NCBI RefSeq assembly: GCF_000429825.1
Contig: NZ_AUCP01000023.1
Span: 1-64,000 of the forward strand
Origin: Cohnella thermotolerans DSM 17683
Lineage (GTDB): Bacteria > Bacillota > Bacilli > Paenibacillales > Paenibacillaceae
Direction: 5' to 3'
Length of the DNA: 64,000 nt
A program made the position numbers and the translations under genes. Under the pieces are notes generated by a model that worked only from the letters and a program-made list of their open reading frames with translations, did not search any database and was not told where the DNA came from. Positions 16,450 through 23,899 of this stretch are shown here, piece by piece (position 1 is the stretch's first letter; the number at the start of each line of letters is the position of its first letter).

Positions 16450-16519
16450 GGTCGAGCAAACATACGTTCGGGATGCCGGCGCCCCTGTCCGGCATCCCGT
16501 CCGTCTCCAAGGAGGGCGC

Positions 16520-17164
16520 ATGAAAGGATCCACCCATCTCGCGATCGGAACGGCGATCGGAATCGCCGCCTCGATCTATTACCCGTTCGACCCGGTGCAT
16601 GCCGCTTATTACGTCGCGGCTTCCGCCTTCTCGGCGATAAGCGCCGATCTCGACGGAACGAACATGCTGAGCAGCAAGCTCGGCAAAGTGTCGCACCGGA
16701 TTCGGGAATCCGCCCTTTGGCTCGGCTTGCTCGCGCTCGGCGCGGGCGGCTGGCTGTATTCCGCGGGCAACCCGAATTATCCGGCGCTCGCCGCGGGCGG
16801 CATCGGGCTCGTGCTGCTCGGTCTCATTCTGAAGGAAGGCGCCGTGCGCAACGCGCTGGTCAGTCTTTGCGGCGTCGGGCTGTTGTACGCGGGATGGCGC
16901 TCTCATTCGACCGGCCTGATCGGACTCGGCGTCTTCGTCGCCTGGGCGCCGTGGCTGAACCATCGGGGCCTTACCCATACGGTATGGGCCGCACTCGCCT
17001 GGGCGTTCATCGCGGCCGCGTTCGAACGCCAGCTCCATGTCGAAGGATTGGGCGCTGCGGCCACCGCAGGCTATCTGTCCCACCTGGTCGCCGATACGCT
17101 GACGCCTGGCGGAGTGAAATGGCTGTATCCGATCGTAAAAAAATCGATCAAGCTCTCATTTTAA
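16520..17164 (+). CDS. YdjM-type (DUF457) membrane-bound metal-dependent hydrolase
   Basis: The protein has 214 aa and several membrane segments. It belongs to the YdjM/DUF457 family of predicted membrane-bound metal-dependent hydrolases; Bacillus and E. coli members are linked to DNA-damage response. Conserved metal-binding elements are STHLAIG near the N-terminus, SADLDGTN (about residues 46-53), HRGLTHT (about 150) and HLVADTLTPGGVKWLYP near the C-terminus. AAGGAGG lies 4 bases before the ATG. It has its own TATAAT promoter and a terminator at 17250-17282. The biochemical reaction is unknown. Confidence 0.85.
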   Translation: MKGSTHLAIGTAIGIAASIYYPFDPVHAAYYVAASAFSAISADLDGTNMLSSKLGKVSHRIRESALWLGLLALGAGGWLYSAGNPNYPALAAGGIGLVLLGLILKEGAVRNALVSLCGVGLLYAGWRSHSTGLIGLGVFVAWAPWLNHRGLTHTVWAALAWAFIAAAFERQLHVEGLGAAATAGYLSHLVADTLTPGGVKWLYPIVKKSIKLSF

Positions 17165-17249
17165 TGAAAAATTAACGTTGCACTCAGTTTAGGCTAAGGA
17201 TCGGGGGCTATGATGTTCTCACGACCCCTTCTGATATATAGATTTTGAG

Positions 17250-17282
17250 GCTCGCGCGGCAAGGACGCGGGCCGCTTTTTTT
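17250..17282 (+). terminator. Terminator of the membrane hydrolase gene
   Basis: GCTCGCG / CGCGGGC, or alternatively GCGGC / GCCGC, stems are possible, and a seven-T run follows (17276-17282). Confidence 0.65.
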
Positions 17283-17306
17283 CGGCCTATCGATATTTGG
17301 CTCATC

Positions 17307-17345
17307 AACGTTCCCGTCGGGAACGTTCTGACGGCGACGTCAGAA
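17307..17345. repeat. Two stacked inverted repeats
   Basis: AACGTTCCCG-T-CGGGAACGTT (17307-17327) is a 21-bp inverted repeat with a single-base centre. It abuts TTCTGACG-GCGA-CGTCAGAA (17326-17345), whose loop is a GNRA tetraloop in RNA. Neither is followed by a T-run, so they are not ordinary terminators. Confidence 0.7.
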
Positions 17346-17378
17346 GCGCAAGAAATCGTTTATTCTTCTGCGGACAAG

Positions 17379-17413
17379 AAGCCCCAAGGCCCGAGCGGCC
17401 TTGGGGCTTTATT
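17379..17413. terminator. Terminator between convergent transcription units
   Basis: Twelve-bp stem AAGCCCCAAGGC / GCCTTGGGGCTT with a 7-base loop, 17 bases beyond the ParM-like stop codon. TTTATTT follows on the plus strand and TTCTTG on the minus strand. Confidence 0.7.
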
Positions 17414-17425
17414 TGCACGCGTCTG

Positions 17426-18526
17426 TCAAAGCGAGCCGGCTTCCAGCTGGCTCATTTTGTTTTTGGCCAGCTTCAAGTAGCCGTATACGTTCTGCAGCTC
17501 GCTGTTCTCGACGAAGCGGAGCCGCATCGTGTCGGCCGCTTCCAGAATGTACGGCTTGAGGGCCGCCGCGCCGCCGCCCAACACGTAGAAGCATTGGATG
17601 TCCGGGTACTTCTTCCACCGCTTGCGGATCAGGTCGACGATCTTCTGCGCGGCCCGGTTGAAGTAGGCGTCGACAATCGGACGAATGTCCGCTTGCCCTT
17701 CGCCGACCCGCTGGATCAAATACTCGTTCCGGCGAATCCGCTGGACCAATTTGGTCCGGCTGGGGAACCGGTACCCGAACTGATCCTCGACGTCGCGCAC
17801 GATCGAATCCAAATATGAAGCGAGGCCGAGCTGTTCGCCGGTGCTGAACTGATTGTCGATGCTCATCCGGTTCACGACCGGGAAGTCGGTCGTCAGCGCG
17901 CCCATCTCGCATATGCCGATGCAGCCGTAATAAAGCTCTTCGTCCCGCACTTGCAGATTGTCGTGGGTCGCCATGTTGAACAGCGCCGCAGCCCCCTCGA
18001 CAGAGACGATCGCCCGGCGGATGAAGAGCCGCACCGTCCGTCCGCGCAGCTTCGGCGTCGACAGGAACGTTACCTCGTGCTCGCCTACGAGCCGCTCTTC
18101 GAACGTCTGGTGGTATCTCGCGTAGGCGCGGACGGGCAGCCCGGTTCCGATGACATATTCCGCTTCCTCGGTCGTCTGGCCGGGTTCCCGGGGGACGCTC
18201 GGTCCCGTTACGCTTGCATAGGCGAGAGCGGTCAAAGCGACGATCAGCGACTGGTCGCTCGTCGCTTTGTTGTCGGTCTCTTCCTGTTCGGAATTGTCGG
18301 GGTCTTCGGAGGCGATCAAGCCGACGAAATAACGGGCGCTCTTTTTCCTGAGCTTCGGGCTGTAAACCATGACGTCCAGCGCCTTCAGCGGCGAATCTTC
18401 CTCCTGAAGAACCAGTCTCTCGTACCCGGGCGACACGACGTTCGGGATGATCGTCGGCTCGCCTTGGCCGTTTACGACCAATTTGACACTATCGTTCCCG
18501 ATGTCGATGCCTGCTAATCTAATCAT
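17426..18526 (-). CDS. ParM/Alp-like actin-family protein
   Basis: The protein has 366 aa and the actin/HSP70 ATPase layout: phosphate-1 loop LAGIDIGNDSVKLVVNG (residues 4-20), the adenosine loop YVLGGGAAALKPYI near residue 325, and an acidic insert (DPDNSEQEETDNKATS) near residue 87. ParM-type actins form filaments that segregate plasmids; chromosomal copies occur in Paenibacillaceae with no known cargo. No ParR or centromere repeat array is evident next to it, although a pair of inverted repeats lies 80-120 bp downstream. AGGAGG stands 6 bases before the ATG at 18526; the frame extends 25 codons further without a site. Confidence 0.82.
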   Translation of the reverse strand: MIRLAGIDIGNDSVKLVVNGQGEPTIIPNVVSPGYERLVLQEEDSPLKALDVMVYSPKLRKKSARYFVGLIASEDPDNSEQEETDNKATSDQSLIVALTALAYASVTGPSVPREPGQTTEEAEYVIGTGLPVRAYARYHQTFEERLVGEHEVTFLSTPKLRGRTVRLFIRRAIVSVEGAAALFNMATHDNLQVRDEELYYGCIGICEMGALTTDFPVVNRMSIDNQFSTGEQLGLASYLDSIVRDVEDQFGYRFPSRTKLVQRIRRNEYLIQRVGEGQADIRPIVDAYFNRAAQKIVDLIRKRWKKYPDIQCFYVLGGGAAALKPYILEAADTMRLRFVENSELQNVYGYLKLAKNKMSQLEAGSL

Positions 18527-18716
18527 GATCTTCCTCCTGTAAACGGTATGAGTATCCAAATTAATACCATATACCTCTAGCTTTTCGACTTCGTCCGACA
18601 AATTCCTCTTTTAGCGATTGTTTTTTTGAAAGTTTTTCCGAGTTTAAAGGAATTTTGTCCCATGGCGTCGAACCCCTATTTCTTGACGATGCTGCTCATA
18701 GACCAGGAGGCCAGAC

Positions 18717-19733
18717 ATGAAGTGGAGCAAGAAACGGTTCACGTTCGTGATCATTCCGGACGCGAACAGTTCGGTTAAGCGGGTCCATATATCCGCCGTC
18801 GTGCTTGTGTTTATTCCCATCCTTTTTCTCATCCTCGCCCTTTCCGTTATTTATTTATATCTTCTTTATCACAACAGCGCCGGTTCGATCAGCTCGCTTC
18901 GGCACAAGCTGTCGGATTCCTCTTCCCGCTACGAACGAATGCTGGCGGACAAGAACGACAGCATCGAATCGCTGCAGACGCAAGTGGCCGGACTGTCGGA
19001 GCAAGCAAAGTCGATCCAGCGGAAAATGGATGAAGTCGACAAGCTGGAAAATCAGGTGAAGAATATGGTCGGCCTTCCTTCTTCCGGTTCGTCCAAAGGC
19101 GATGCCGGAGGCGCCGAGGCTGTGGACGGGCTGGTCGAAGACGGCGACCCGTCGGACGGCGGGATGGGCGGCGAAGACCTGCCCGTTACCGACGCGGAGA
19201 TGACCGCTTTGACGACGTCCACGCGAACCGATCTTGCGGCGCTGGGCCCTCAGCTCGAACAGCTGAAACAACGTCTCGAGCAGACGAAGGCCGCCGTCGC
19301 AGCAGCGCAGAAGGCGCTGCGAACGACTCCGACCATCTGGCCGACGGACAACCGCAGGATTACGTCTTTGTTCGGCGTTCGGAAAGACCCGTTCACCGGG
19401 AAAGCGAGGTTTCACGCGGGCATCGACATCGCGGGCAGCGTCGGAGACGAAGTCTATGCGGCCGCGGACGGCGTCGTCGTTCATTCCGGGCGGGATTCGG
19501 CCGAAGGGAACAACATCACGATCGATCACGGGAACGGCATCCGGACGCGGTACATGCATCTGAGCAGGCTGATCGCCCAGGTTGGGGACAAGGTCGAGAA
19601 AGGGGATGTTATCGGCGAACTCGGCTCGACCGGAAGGAGCACGGGCCCGCATCTGCATTACGAGGTCGTGCTGAACGGCGAGCCGAGCGATCCGAGAACG
19701 TATCTCAAAGCTACGAGAAAGGTCGGTGAATAA
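18717..19733 (+). CDS. M23 family (LytM-type) peptidoglycan endopeptidase
   Basis: The protein has 338 aa: a short cytoplasmic basic N-terminus, one membrane anchor (about residues 25-50), a coiled-coil (60-115), an acidic Gly-rich linker, a second coiled-coil (175-200), and a C-terminal LytM domain. Zinc ligands are visible in FHAGIDIA (HxxxD, about residue 232) and GPHLHYEV (HxH, about 311). It cuts peptide cross-links in cell wall. The bactofilin gene follows three bases later, a pairing that is widely conserved and in which bactofilin positions the peptidase. AGGAGG lies 6 bases before the ATG. Confidence 0.93.
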   Translation: MKWSKKRFTFVIIPDANSSVKRVHISAVVLVFIPILFLILALSVIYLYLLYHNSAGSISSLRHKLSDSSSRYERMLADKNDSIESLQTQVAGLSEQAKSIQRKMDEVDKLENQVKNMVGLPSSGSSKGDAGGAEAVDGLVEDGDPSDGGMGGEDLPVTDAEMTALTTSTRTDLAALGPQLEQLKQRLEQTKAAVAAAQKALRTTPTIWPTDNRRITSLFGVRKDPFTGKARFHAGIDIAGSVGDEVYAAADGVVVHSGRDSAEGNNITIDHGNGIRTRYMHLSRLIAQVGDKVEKGDVIGELGSTGRSTGPHLHYEVVLNGEPSDPRTYLKATRKVGE

Positions 19734-19736
19734 TTG

Positions 19737-20255
19737 ATGTTTGCAAAAAAAACGAAAATCGATCCGGGCATGACCGATACGCTAATCGGAGAAGGAAGCA
19801 CGTTCGAGGGCAAAATCAAATCCCGGGCCAGCATCCGGCTGGAAGGCGAAGTGACGGGCGACGTCGATTGCGAAGGCGACGTCATTATCGGAGAGAACGG
19901 AGTGGCCAAGTCGAACGTATCGGCGCGCAACATCGTGCTGGCCGGCAAAGTCCACGGCAACGTCACCGCCAAGGGCAAACTGACGATCAAATCGACGGGG
20001 CACCTGTTCGGCAACCTTAGCGCTTCGGAGCTGACGATCGAATCCGGCGGCTTCTTCCAGGGGATGAGTAAAATGGAAGACAAAGAAAGCGCCGCGAAGC
20101 TTGCGCAAACGCAAGAAGCGGAGACCGTGGCGCCGTCGCCGTCTTCGGATAAATTGAATGCCGCGAGTCCGCCGTACGGCTCGGGCTCGGGTTCGGCGGC
20201 GGGAGCGAATGCGGGCCCGAACATCAACGTTTCCGACGTTTTCAAAGCGTGGTAA
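19737..20255 (+). CDS. Bactofilin (polymer-forming cytoskeletal protein)
   Basis: This 172-aa protein has the bactofilin (DUF583) beta-helix core at about residues 12-112 (GSTFEGKIKSRASIRLEGEV, then VSARNIVLAGKVHGNV). It has disordered flanks, the C-terminal one rich in Ser, Gly and Ala. Bactofilins self-assemble without nucleotide into membrane-associated filaments that scaffold cell-wall enzymes. The gene directly follows the M23 peptidase. I use the ATG at 19737; a TTG codon just before it is also in frame. The ribosome site (GGTCGGTG) is modest, consistent with translation coupled to the gene before. Confidence 0.92.
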   Translation: MFAKKTKIDPGMTDTLIGEGSTFEGKIKSRASIRLEGEVTGDVDCEGDVIIGENGVAKSNVSARNIVLAGKVHGNVTAKGKLTIKSTGHLFGNLSASELTIESGGFFQGMSKMEDKESAAKLAQTQEAETVAPSPSSDKLNAASPPYGSGSGSAAGANAGPNINVSDVFKAW

Positions 20256-20276
20256 ACCGAGCGTCAGCCGGCAAAA

Positions 20277-20325
20277 GGCCGCCCCTGCAGATCGTTGGAC
20301 CGACGGGGCGGCCCTTCGTTTTTCG
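20277..20325 (+). terminator. Terminator of the M23-bactofilin operon
   Basis: Perfect 9-bp stem GGCCGCCCC / GGGGCGGCC (20277-20285, 20305-20313) with a 19-base loop, followed by CTTCGTTTTT. Confidence 0.8.
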
Positions 20326-20422
20326 GTCGGCTTTCCAGACGTTCGCTTCCTCTCCTTCGCGCCAAATGTGATATACTTATAGGCGGTTTATCCGAATGAC
20401 AATCGAAGAAGGTGAGAGCATC

Positions 20423-21322
20423 ATGGATGCGAAACAACCATACCGCGTTTTGCTTTTCTATAAATACGTCAACCTCCCCGATGCCGAGCAGTTCGCCAAG
20501 GACCACCTGGCCTATTGCAAAGAGCTCGGCGTCAAGGGCCGCATCCTCGTCGCGAACGAAGGGATCAACGGCACGCTGTCGGGCACGTACGAACAGACCG
20601 AAACGTACATGCGCGACCTTCGCGCCAATCCGTTGTTCGCGGATATCGTCTTTAAAATCGACGAAGCGGAAGGCCACGCGTTCAAGAAGATGTTCGTCCG
20701 GTACAAGAAGGAGCTCGTCACGCTGCGGTTCGACGAGGAAGAGCTCGATCCGAACGTCATCAGCGGCACCCGGCTCAGTCCGAAGCAGTTCCACGAATAT
20801 TTGCAGCGGGACGACGTGATCGTGCTCGACGGGCGCAACGGTTACGAATACGATCTCGGCCATTTCCGGGGCGCCATCCGTCCGGACGTGGATAGCTTCC
20901 GGGAATTCCCCGAGTGGATTCGCCAAAATATGAGCGAGCTTAAAGACAAACCGGTGCTGACGTATTGCACCGGCGGCATTCGCTGCGAGAAGTTGAGCGG
21001 ATTTCTGCTTCGGGAAGGCTTCAAGGAAGTGTACCAGCTGGATGGCGGCATCGTCACGTACGGCAAGGACGAGGAAGTCAAAGGCCGCTTGTTCGACGGC
21101 AAGTGCTACGTGTTCGACGAGCGCATCTCGGTGCGAATCAACCATACGGACGAGGACGTCGTCGTCGGGCGGTGCCATCACTGCGGCAAGCCGGCCGACC
21201 GCTACATCAACTGCGCCGACGACACCTGCCACCTGCAGCACATTTGCTGCGAAGAGTGCGAAGCGGAGCATGCCGGCTACTGCTCGGACAAATGCGCCGC
21301 GCACGACCGAATGGCCGGCTGA
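20423..21322 (+). CDS. trhO: tRNA uridine-34 hydroxylase TrhO (rhodanese-like)
   Basis: The protein has 299 aa and consists of an N-terminal acylphosphatase-like domain, a central rhodanese domain with the active-site loop TYCTGGIRCEK (Cys near residue 182), and a C-terminal Cys-rich zinc-like region (CHHCGK, then CEECEAEHAGYCSDKC). TrhO (formerly YceA, UPF0176) uses oxygen to make 5-hydroxyuridine at the wobble position of some tRNAs. The length matches the family. I chose the ATG at 20423 because GAAGGTGAG lies 8 bases upstream; the frame runs nine codons further. It is a single-gene unit followed by the 51-bp repeat array. Confidence 0.92.
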   Translation: MDAKQPYRVLLFYKYVNLPDAEQFAKDHLAYCKELGVKGRILVANEGINGTLSGTYEQTETYMRDLRANPLFADIVFKIDEAEGHAFKKMFVRYKKELVTLRFDEEELDPNVISGTRLSPKQFHEYLQRDDVIVLDGRNGYEYDLGHFRGAIRPDVDSFREFPEWIRQNMSELKDKPVLTYCTGGIRCEKLSGFLLREGFKEVYQLDGGIVTYGKDEEVKGRLFDGKCYVFDERISVRINHTDEDVVVGRCHHCGKPADRYINCADDTCHLQHICCEECEAEHAGYCSDKCAAHDRMAG

Positions 21323-21401
21323 GGGCAAGCTTGCGGGGCTAAGAAGCTGTGCGGAGAATGCTCCATCGACCGGATGCGAGCCAACAAACCGCACACACAC
21401 G

Positions 21402-21685
21402 AAAGAGGCTCAAAGATTGAGCCTCTTTCGCTATTTTCGCCGTATACGCTCCAAAGAGGCTCAAAGATTGAGCTTCTTTGGCCATTTCCGCCGTATACGC
21501 TCCAAAGAGGCTCAAAGATTGAGCTTCTTTGGCCATTTCCGCCATATACGCTCCAAAGAGGCTCAAATATTGAGCCTCTTTCGCTATTTTCGCCGCATAC
21601 GCTCCAAAGAGGCTCAAAGATTGAGCTTCTTTGGCCATTTCCGCCGTATACGCTCCAAAGAGGCTCAACGGCTGAGCCTCCTCGG
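21402..21685. repeat. 51-bp tandem hairpin array, six copies (array 1)
   Basis: Units start at 21402, 21453, 21504, 21555, 21606 and 21657, always 51 bp apart. Each opens with an inverted repeat of arms AAAGAGGCTCAA and TTGAGCCTCTTT around three bases, then a 24-bp spacer ending CGCTCC. Copies 1 and 4 have perfect 12-bp arms. Copies 2, 3 and 5 carry TTGAGCTTCTTT and a different spacer start (GGCCATTTCC). Copies 2 and 5 are identical, and copy 6 is diverged. The array lies between the convergent genes trhO and the 117-aa coiled-coil gene. Since 51 is a multiple of three, frames stay open in both directions, but no start signals are present. Confidence 0.95.
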
Positions 21686-21814
21686 TGCATTCCAAGCCAA
21701 GCCTCTCCTGGCCGGCACACGCCCCCGAATTCCAGCAGCAAGCTGCCCGGCGAGACGGATCGTTATCAGTTGGATATCCAAATTTTTACAAATGAGCCGA
21801 ACCCGGCTTCGTAC

Positions 21815-21841
21815 AAAAAAAGCCTCCCGAGGAGGGGAGCT
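21815..21841 (-). terminator. Terminator of the 117-aa coiled-coil gene
   Basis: On the minus strand a CTCCC/GGGAG stem is followed by GC and seven T. Confidence 0.7.
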
Positions 21842-21852
21842 TATGCTTGGAT

Positions 21853-22206
21853 CTATAGATCGGAGATGTCGATCGGCACCGTGCCGTTCAGCATCTCGCG
21901 ATATTTGGCGATCTCCGCGCGCAGAAGCCTGGCCTTCTCCATCGGCTTCTTCACGTAATGAATGTATTCGACAGCCACGTGGTGAGGGGGCTTCTTGCCG
22001 GCGAGCATTCGACGAATGGGCGACATCGTCCGGTAAGCCTGCTCTTCCATACGAACCCGGCGCTCGTAACGCTCGACCATTTGTTCGATTTCCGCGATCT
22101 CCTGCTGCCGTTTCTCAATTAGCGATTCCAGGAACGAGTACACCTCTGCGCTTCGGCGTTTGGAAGAAACGTTCGCCGCAGGAACGGAATTCGCCGGTTC
22201 ATTCAT
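21853..22206 (-). CDS. Small coiled-coil protein of unknown function
   Basis: The protein has 117 aa. Residues 15-60 are predicted coiled-coil (EVYSFLESLIEKRQQEIAEI), followed by a basic stretch (PIRRMLAGKKPPHH) and a second amphipathic helix (EKARLLRAEIAKYREML). There is no signal peptide or known domain. CAGGTG stands 8 bases before the ATG, a promoter with -35 TTCTCA and -10 TACAAT lies 48 bases upstream, and a terminator follows, so the gene looks real. I do not recognise the family. Confidence 0.75.
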   Translation of the reverse strand: MNEPANSVPAANVSSKRRSAEVYSFLESLIEKRQQEIAEIEQMVERYERRVRMEEQAYRTMSPIRRMLAGKKPPHHVAVEYIHYVKKPMEKARLLRAEIAKYREMLNGTVPIDISDL

Positions 22207-22253
22207 GAGATATCACCTGTCTATTCCTGTTAACTTTCATGACAACTACATAT

Positions 22254-22282
22254 ATTGTACAGGAAAAAGACCGTTTTGAGAA
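22254..22282 (-). promoter_or_regulatory. Promoter of the 117-aa coiled-coil gene
   Basis: On the minus strand: TTCTCA, 17 bases, TACAAT, in an AT-rich patch. The rest of the 22283-22470 spacer shows no gene. Confidence 0.55.
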
Positions 22283-22472
22283 CTTTTATGTAAGGTATTT
22301 TTAGTTGGATACGACAATGTCGATTCCGACGCCCCCGATCGGCGGCGATCCGCTCCGACAAGCGGCACCGAGACGGTGACACACTGCCGCGGCATGTTTG
22401 GCCTCTTCGGATACCCTAACGACTCCCCCAAGCGCTCCGCTGCGTCCCGGCCGTTATACGCTTCATTTCGCC

Positions 22473-22503
22473 AAAAGAAAAGAAGGACCGTCAGGTCCCT
22501 CTT
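22473..22503 (-). terminator. Terminator of the sigma factor gene
   Basis: Stem AGAAGGACC / GGTCCCTCT with one mismatch and a 4-base loop, followed by TTTTCTTTT on the minus strand. Confidence 0.7.
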
Positions 22504-22542
22504 GCGTCCCTTCCATCTATTCGGAAATCATACGGCCGTCCG

Positions 22543-23067
22543 TCACTTCGTTGTCGGGTCTTCCTCCTGCTGGGCCTTTAGCCGTTCCCTTCCGCGATGG
22601 ATGCGGGACTTGATCGTCCCGACCGGCAAATCGAGCGTGGCCGCAATCTCGTCGTCCTTGAACCCGTAATAAAATTTGTACAAAAGCAGCGTTCTCGTCG
22701 TCGGGTCCAGCCGTCCGAGCAGGTCCGACAGTTCCGTCATCAGTTCCGGATTCGCTCCCGACTTCGAGACGGATTCATAGTTTTCCGCGCTGTCGTAGGA
22801 GGACAAAATGCGCCTCGCACGATTGGCGTTGGACGCCAGATTGGAAGCGATCGTCTTGGCCCAGGGGATTAGCTTGTCCGATTCGCGAAGCGTATCCATT
22901 TTCTCCAAGATGCGCACCCAGGCTTCCTGAACGACGTCTCCAACATCGCTTTTGCAATGCAACTTGTGACGGACTACCCGCACCATCTGTTTGTATAGTT
23001 CGTCTAGTGTGTCTTCTTCCAGGTTCATGCGGTCCGAAGATTCGGAATCTCGAAGGAAGTACGTCAT
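22543..23067 (-). CDS. ECF-like RNA polymerase sigma factor
   Basis: The protein has 174 aa with the two domains of extracytoplasmic-function sigma factors. Region 2 holds SDVGDVVQEAWVRILEKMD (about residues 55-73). Region 4 holds a helix-turn-helix (DEIAATLDLPVGTIKSRIHR, about 140-160). I chose the ATG at 23067 (MTYFLRD), with AAGGAG 13 bases upstream; a second ATG at 23028 lacks a site. No anti-sigma factor gene is adjacent on either side, which is unusual for the class. It is followed by its own terminator and preceded by a short promoter gap from a 3D-domain gene. Its regulon is unknown. Confidence 0.88.
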   Translation of the reverse strand: MTYFLRDSESSDRMNLEEDTLDELYKQMVRVVRHKLHCKSDVGDVVQEAWVRILEKMDTLRESDKLIPWAKTIASNLASNANRARRILSSYDSAENYESVSKSGANPELMTELSDLLGRLDPTTRTLLLYKFYYGFKDDEIAATLDLPVGTIKSRIHRGRERLKAQQEEDPTTK

Positions 23068-23173
23068 TGCAGAGAGGTCACTCCTTGGAGAAAACGTATG
23101 AGTCTTCGACCATTGTAGCACAAACGACATCAAAAGAGAATATTTTCCACATAATAGGAAAAATACGACAAAT

Positions 23174-23833
23174 CTAACCCGTCCACGGTTTTCCGTTCTG
23201 AGCCGCAATGACGTCGCTAATGGAATCGAGCATCGTCTCCGTTACTTTGCCGGTGCCTCTGCGGATGACTCGAACGTCCACCGTGCGCTTGCCCCACTCC
23301 CGGAACACCTGTTTTTTGGACGGAAAGTAGAGATCGATCTTTTTGCCCTTGATCCGGGAGCCGGTGTCCGCCACGATGCCGTAGCCGTAGCCGGGAATGT
23401 ACAGCACCGTCCCGATCGGGAACAGCTTCGGGTCCGCCGCGATCGTCGATATTTTCCCCCTGCGAACTTTAACTCCGGAGTAAGTTATGCCGTATAGCGG
23501 ATGTCCCGGCCGCTTGCCCGTCGATTCCACGCCGGCCGTGTAGCCGGTCGCGACGACCCTGATCGTCTGCCCGGCGACGGAGAAGCTCGAAGCGGAGCGC
23601 GATTCCGCTGCCCCTGCCTCCTTCTTCGCGCCGGAAGCGGCCTCAGACGTATGGGCGGATCGGACGACAGGCGCAGCTACGATGCCGGACGGCGTTCCGA
23701 AGACCGAAGCGCCGGCCGATTCGCGTTCCCCGAACGCTTCGGCGTCCGCGGGACCGATCAGAGCGAGCAATGCCGGCAGCACGATCCATCTGCGGCCGAA
23801 GCGTTTGGGCATGATGAAAAAGCTTGCTGACAT
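23174..23833 (-). CDS. Secreted 3D-domain protein, lytic-transglycosylase-like
   Basis: The protein has 219 aa. A signal peptide ([20 protein letters not shown], ending about residue 31) and a low-complexity Ala/Ser linker precede the C-terminal 3D domain (about 95-210). The three conserved Asp-bearing motifs are [39 protein letters not shown] and KRTVDVRVI. 3D domains occur in YocH, YabE and resuscitation-promoting (Rpf/Sps) autolysins and resemble MltA; muralytic activity is the likely role. GGGGAG stands about 12 bases before the ATG. The spacer to the sigma gene is about 100 bases, and co-regulation is possible but not shown. Confidence 0.88.
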   Translation of the reverse strand: MSASFFIMPKRFGRRWIVLPALLALIGPADAEAFGERESAGASVFGTPSGIVAAPVVRSAHTSEAASGAKKEAGAAESRSASSFSVAGQTIRVVATGYTAGVESTGKRPGHPLYGITYSGVKVRRGKISTIAADPKLFPIGTVLYIPGYGYGIVADTGSRIKGKKIDLYFPSKKQVFREWGKRTVDVRVIRRGTGKVTETMLDSISDVIAAQNGKPWTG

Positions 23834-23899
23834 AGTCGCACACTCCCCTGTACGGAAGGGTGCCCCATGCCGGCAAGCTTTATGCGGAACGGCGAATCG

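Noticed and set aside
21042-22208. Plus-strand frame reading a 17-residue repeat peptide through array 1
   Set aside because: Begins inside trhO in another frame and has no start signal. Frames stay open only because 51 is a multiple of three.
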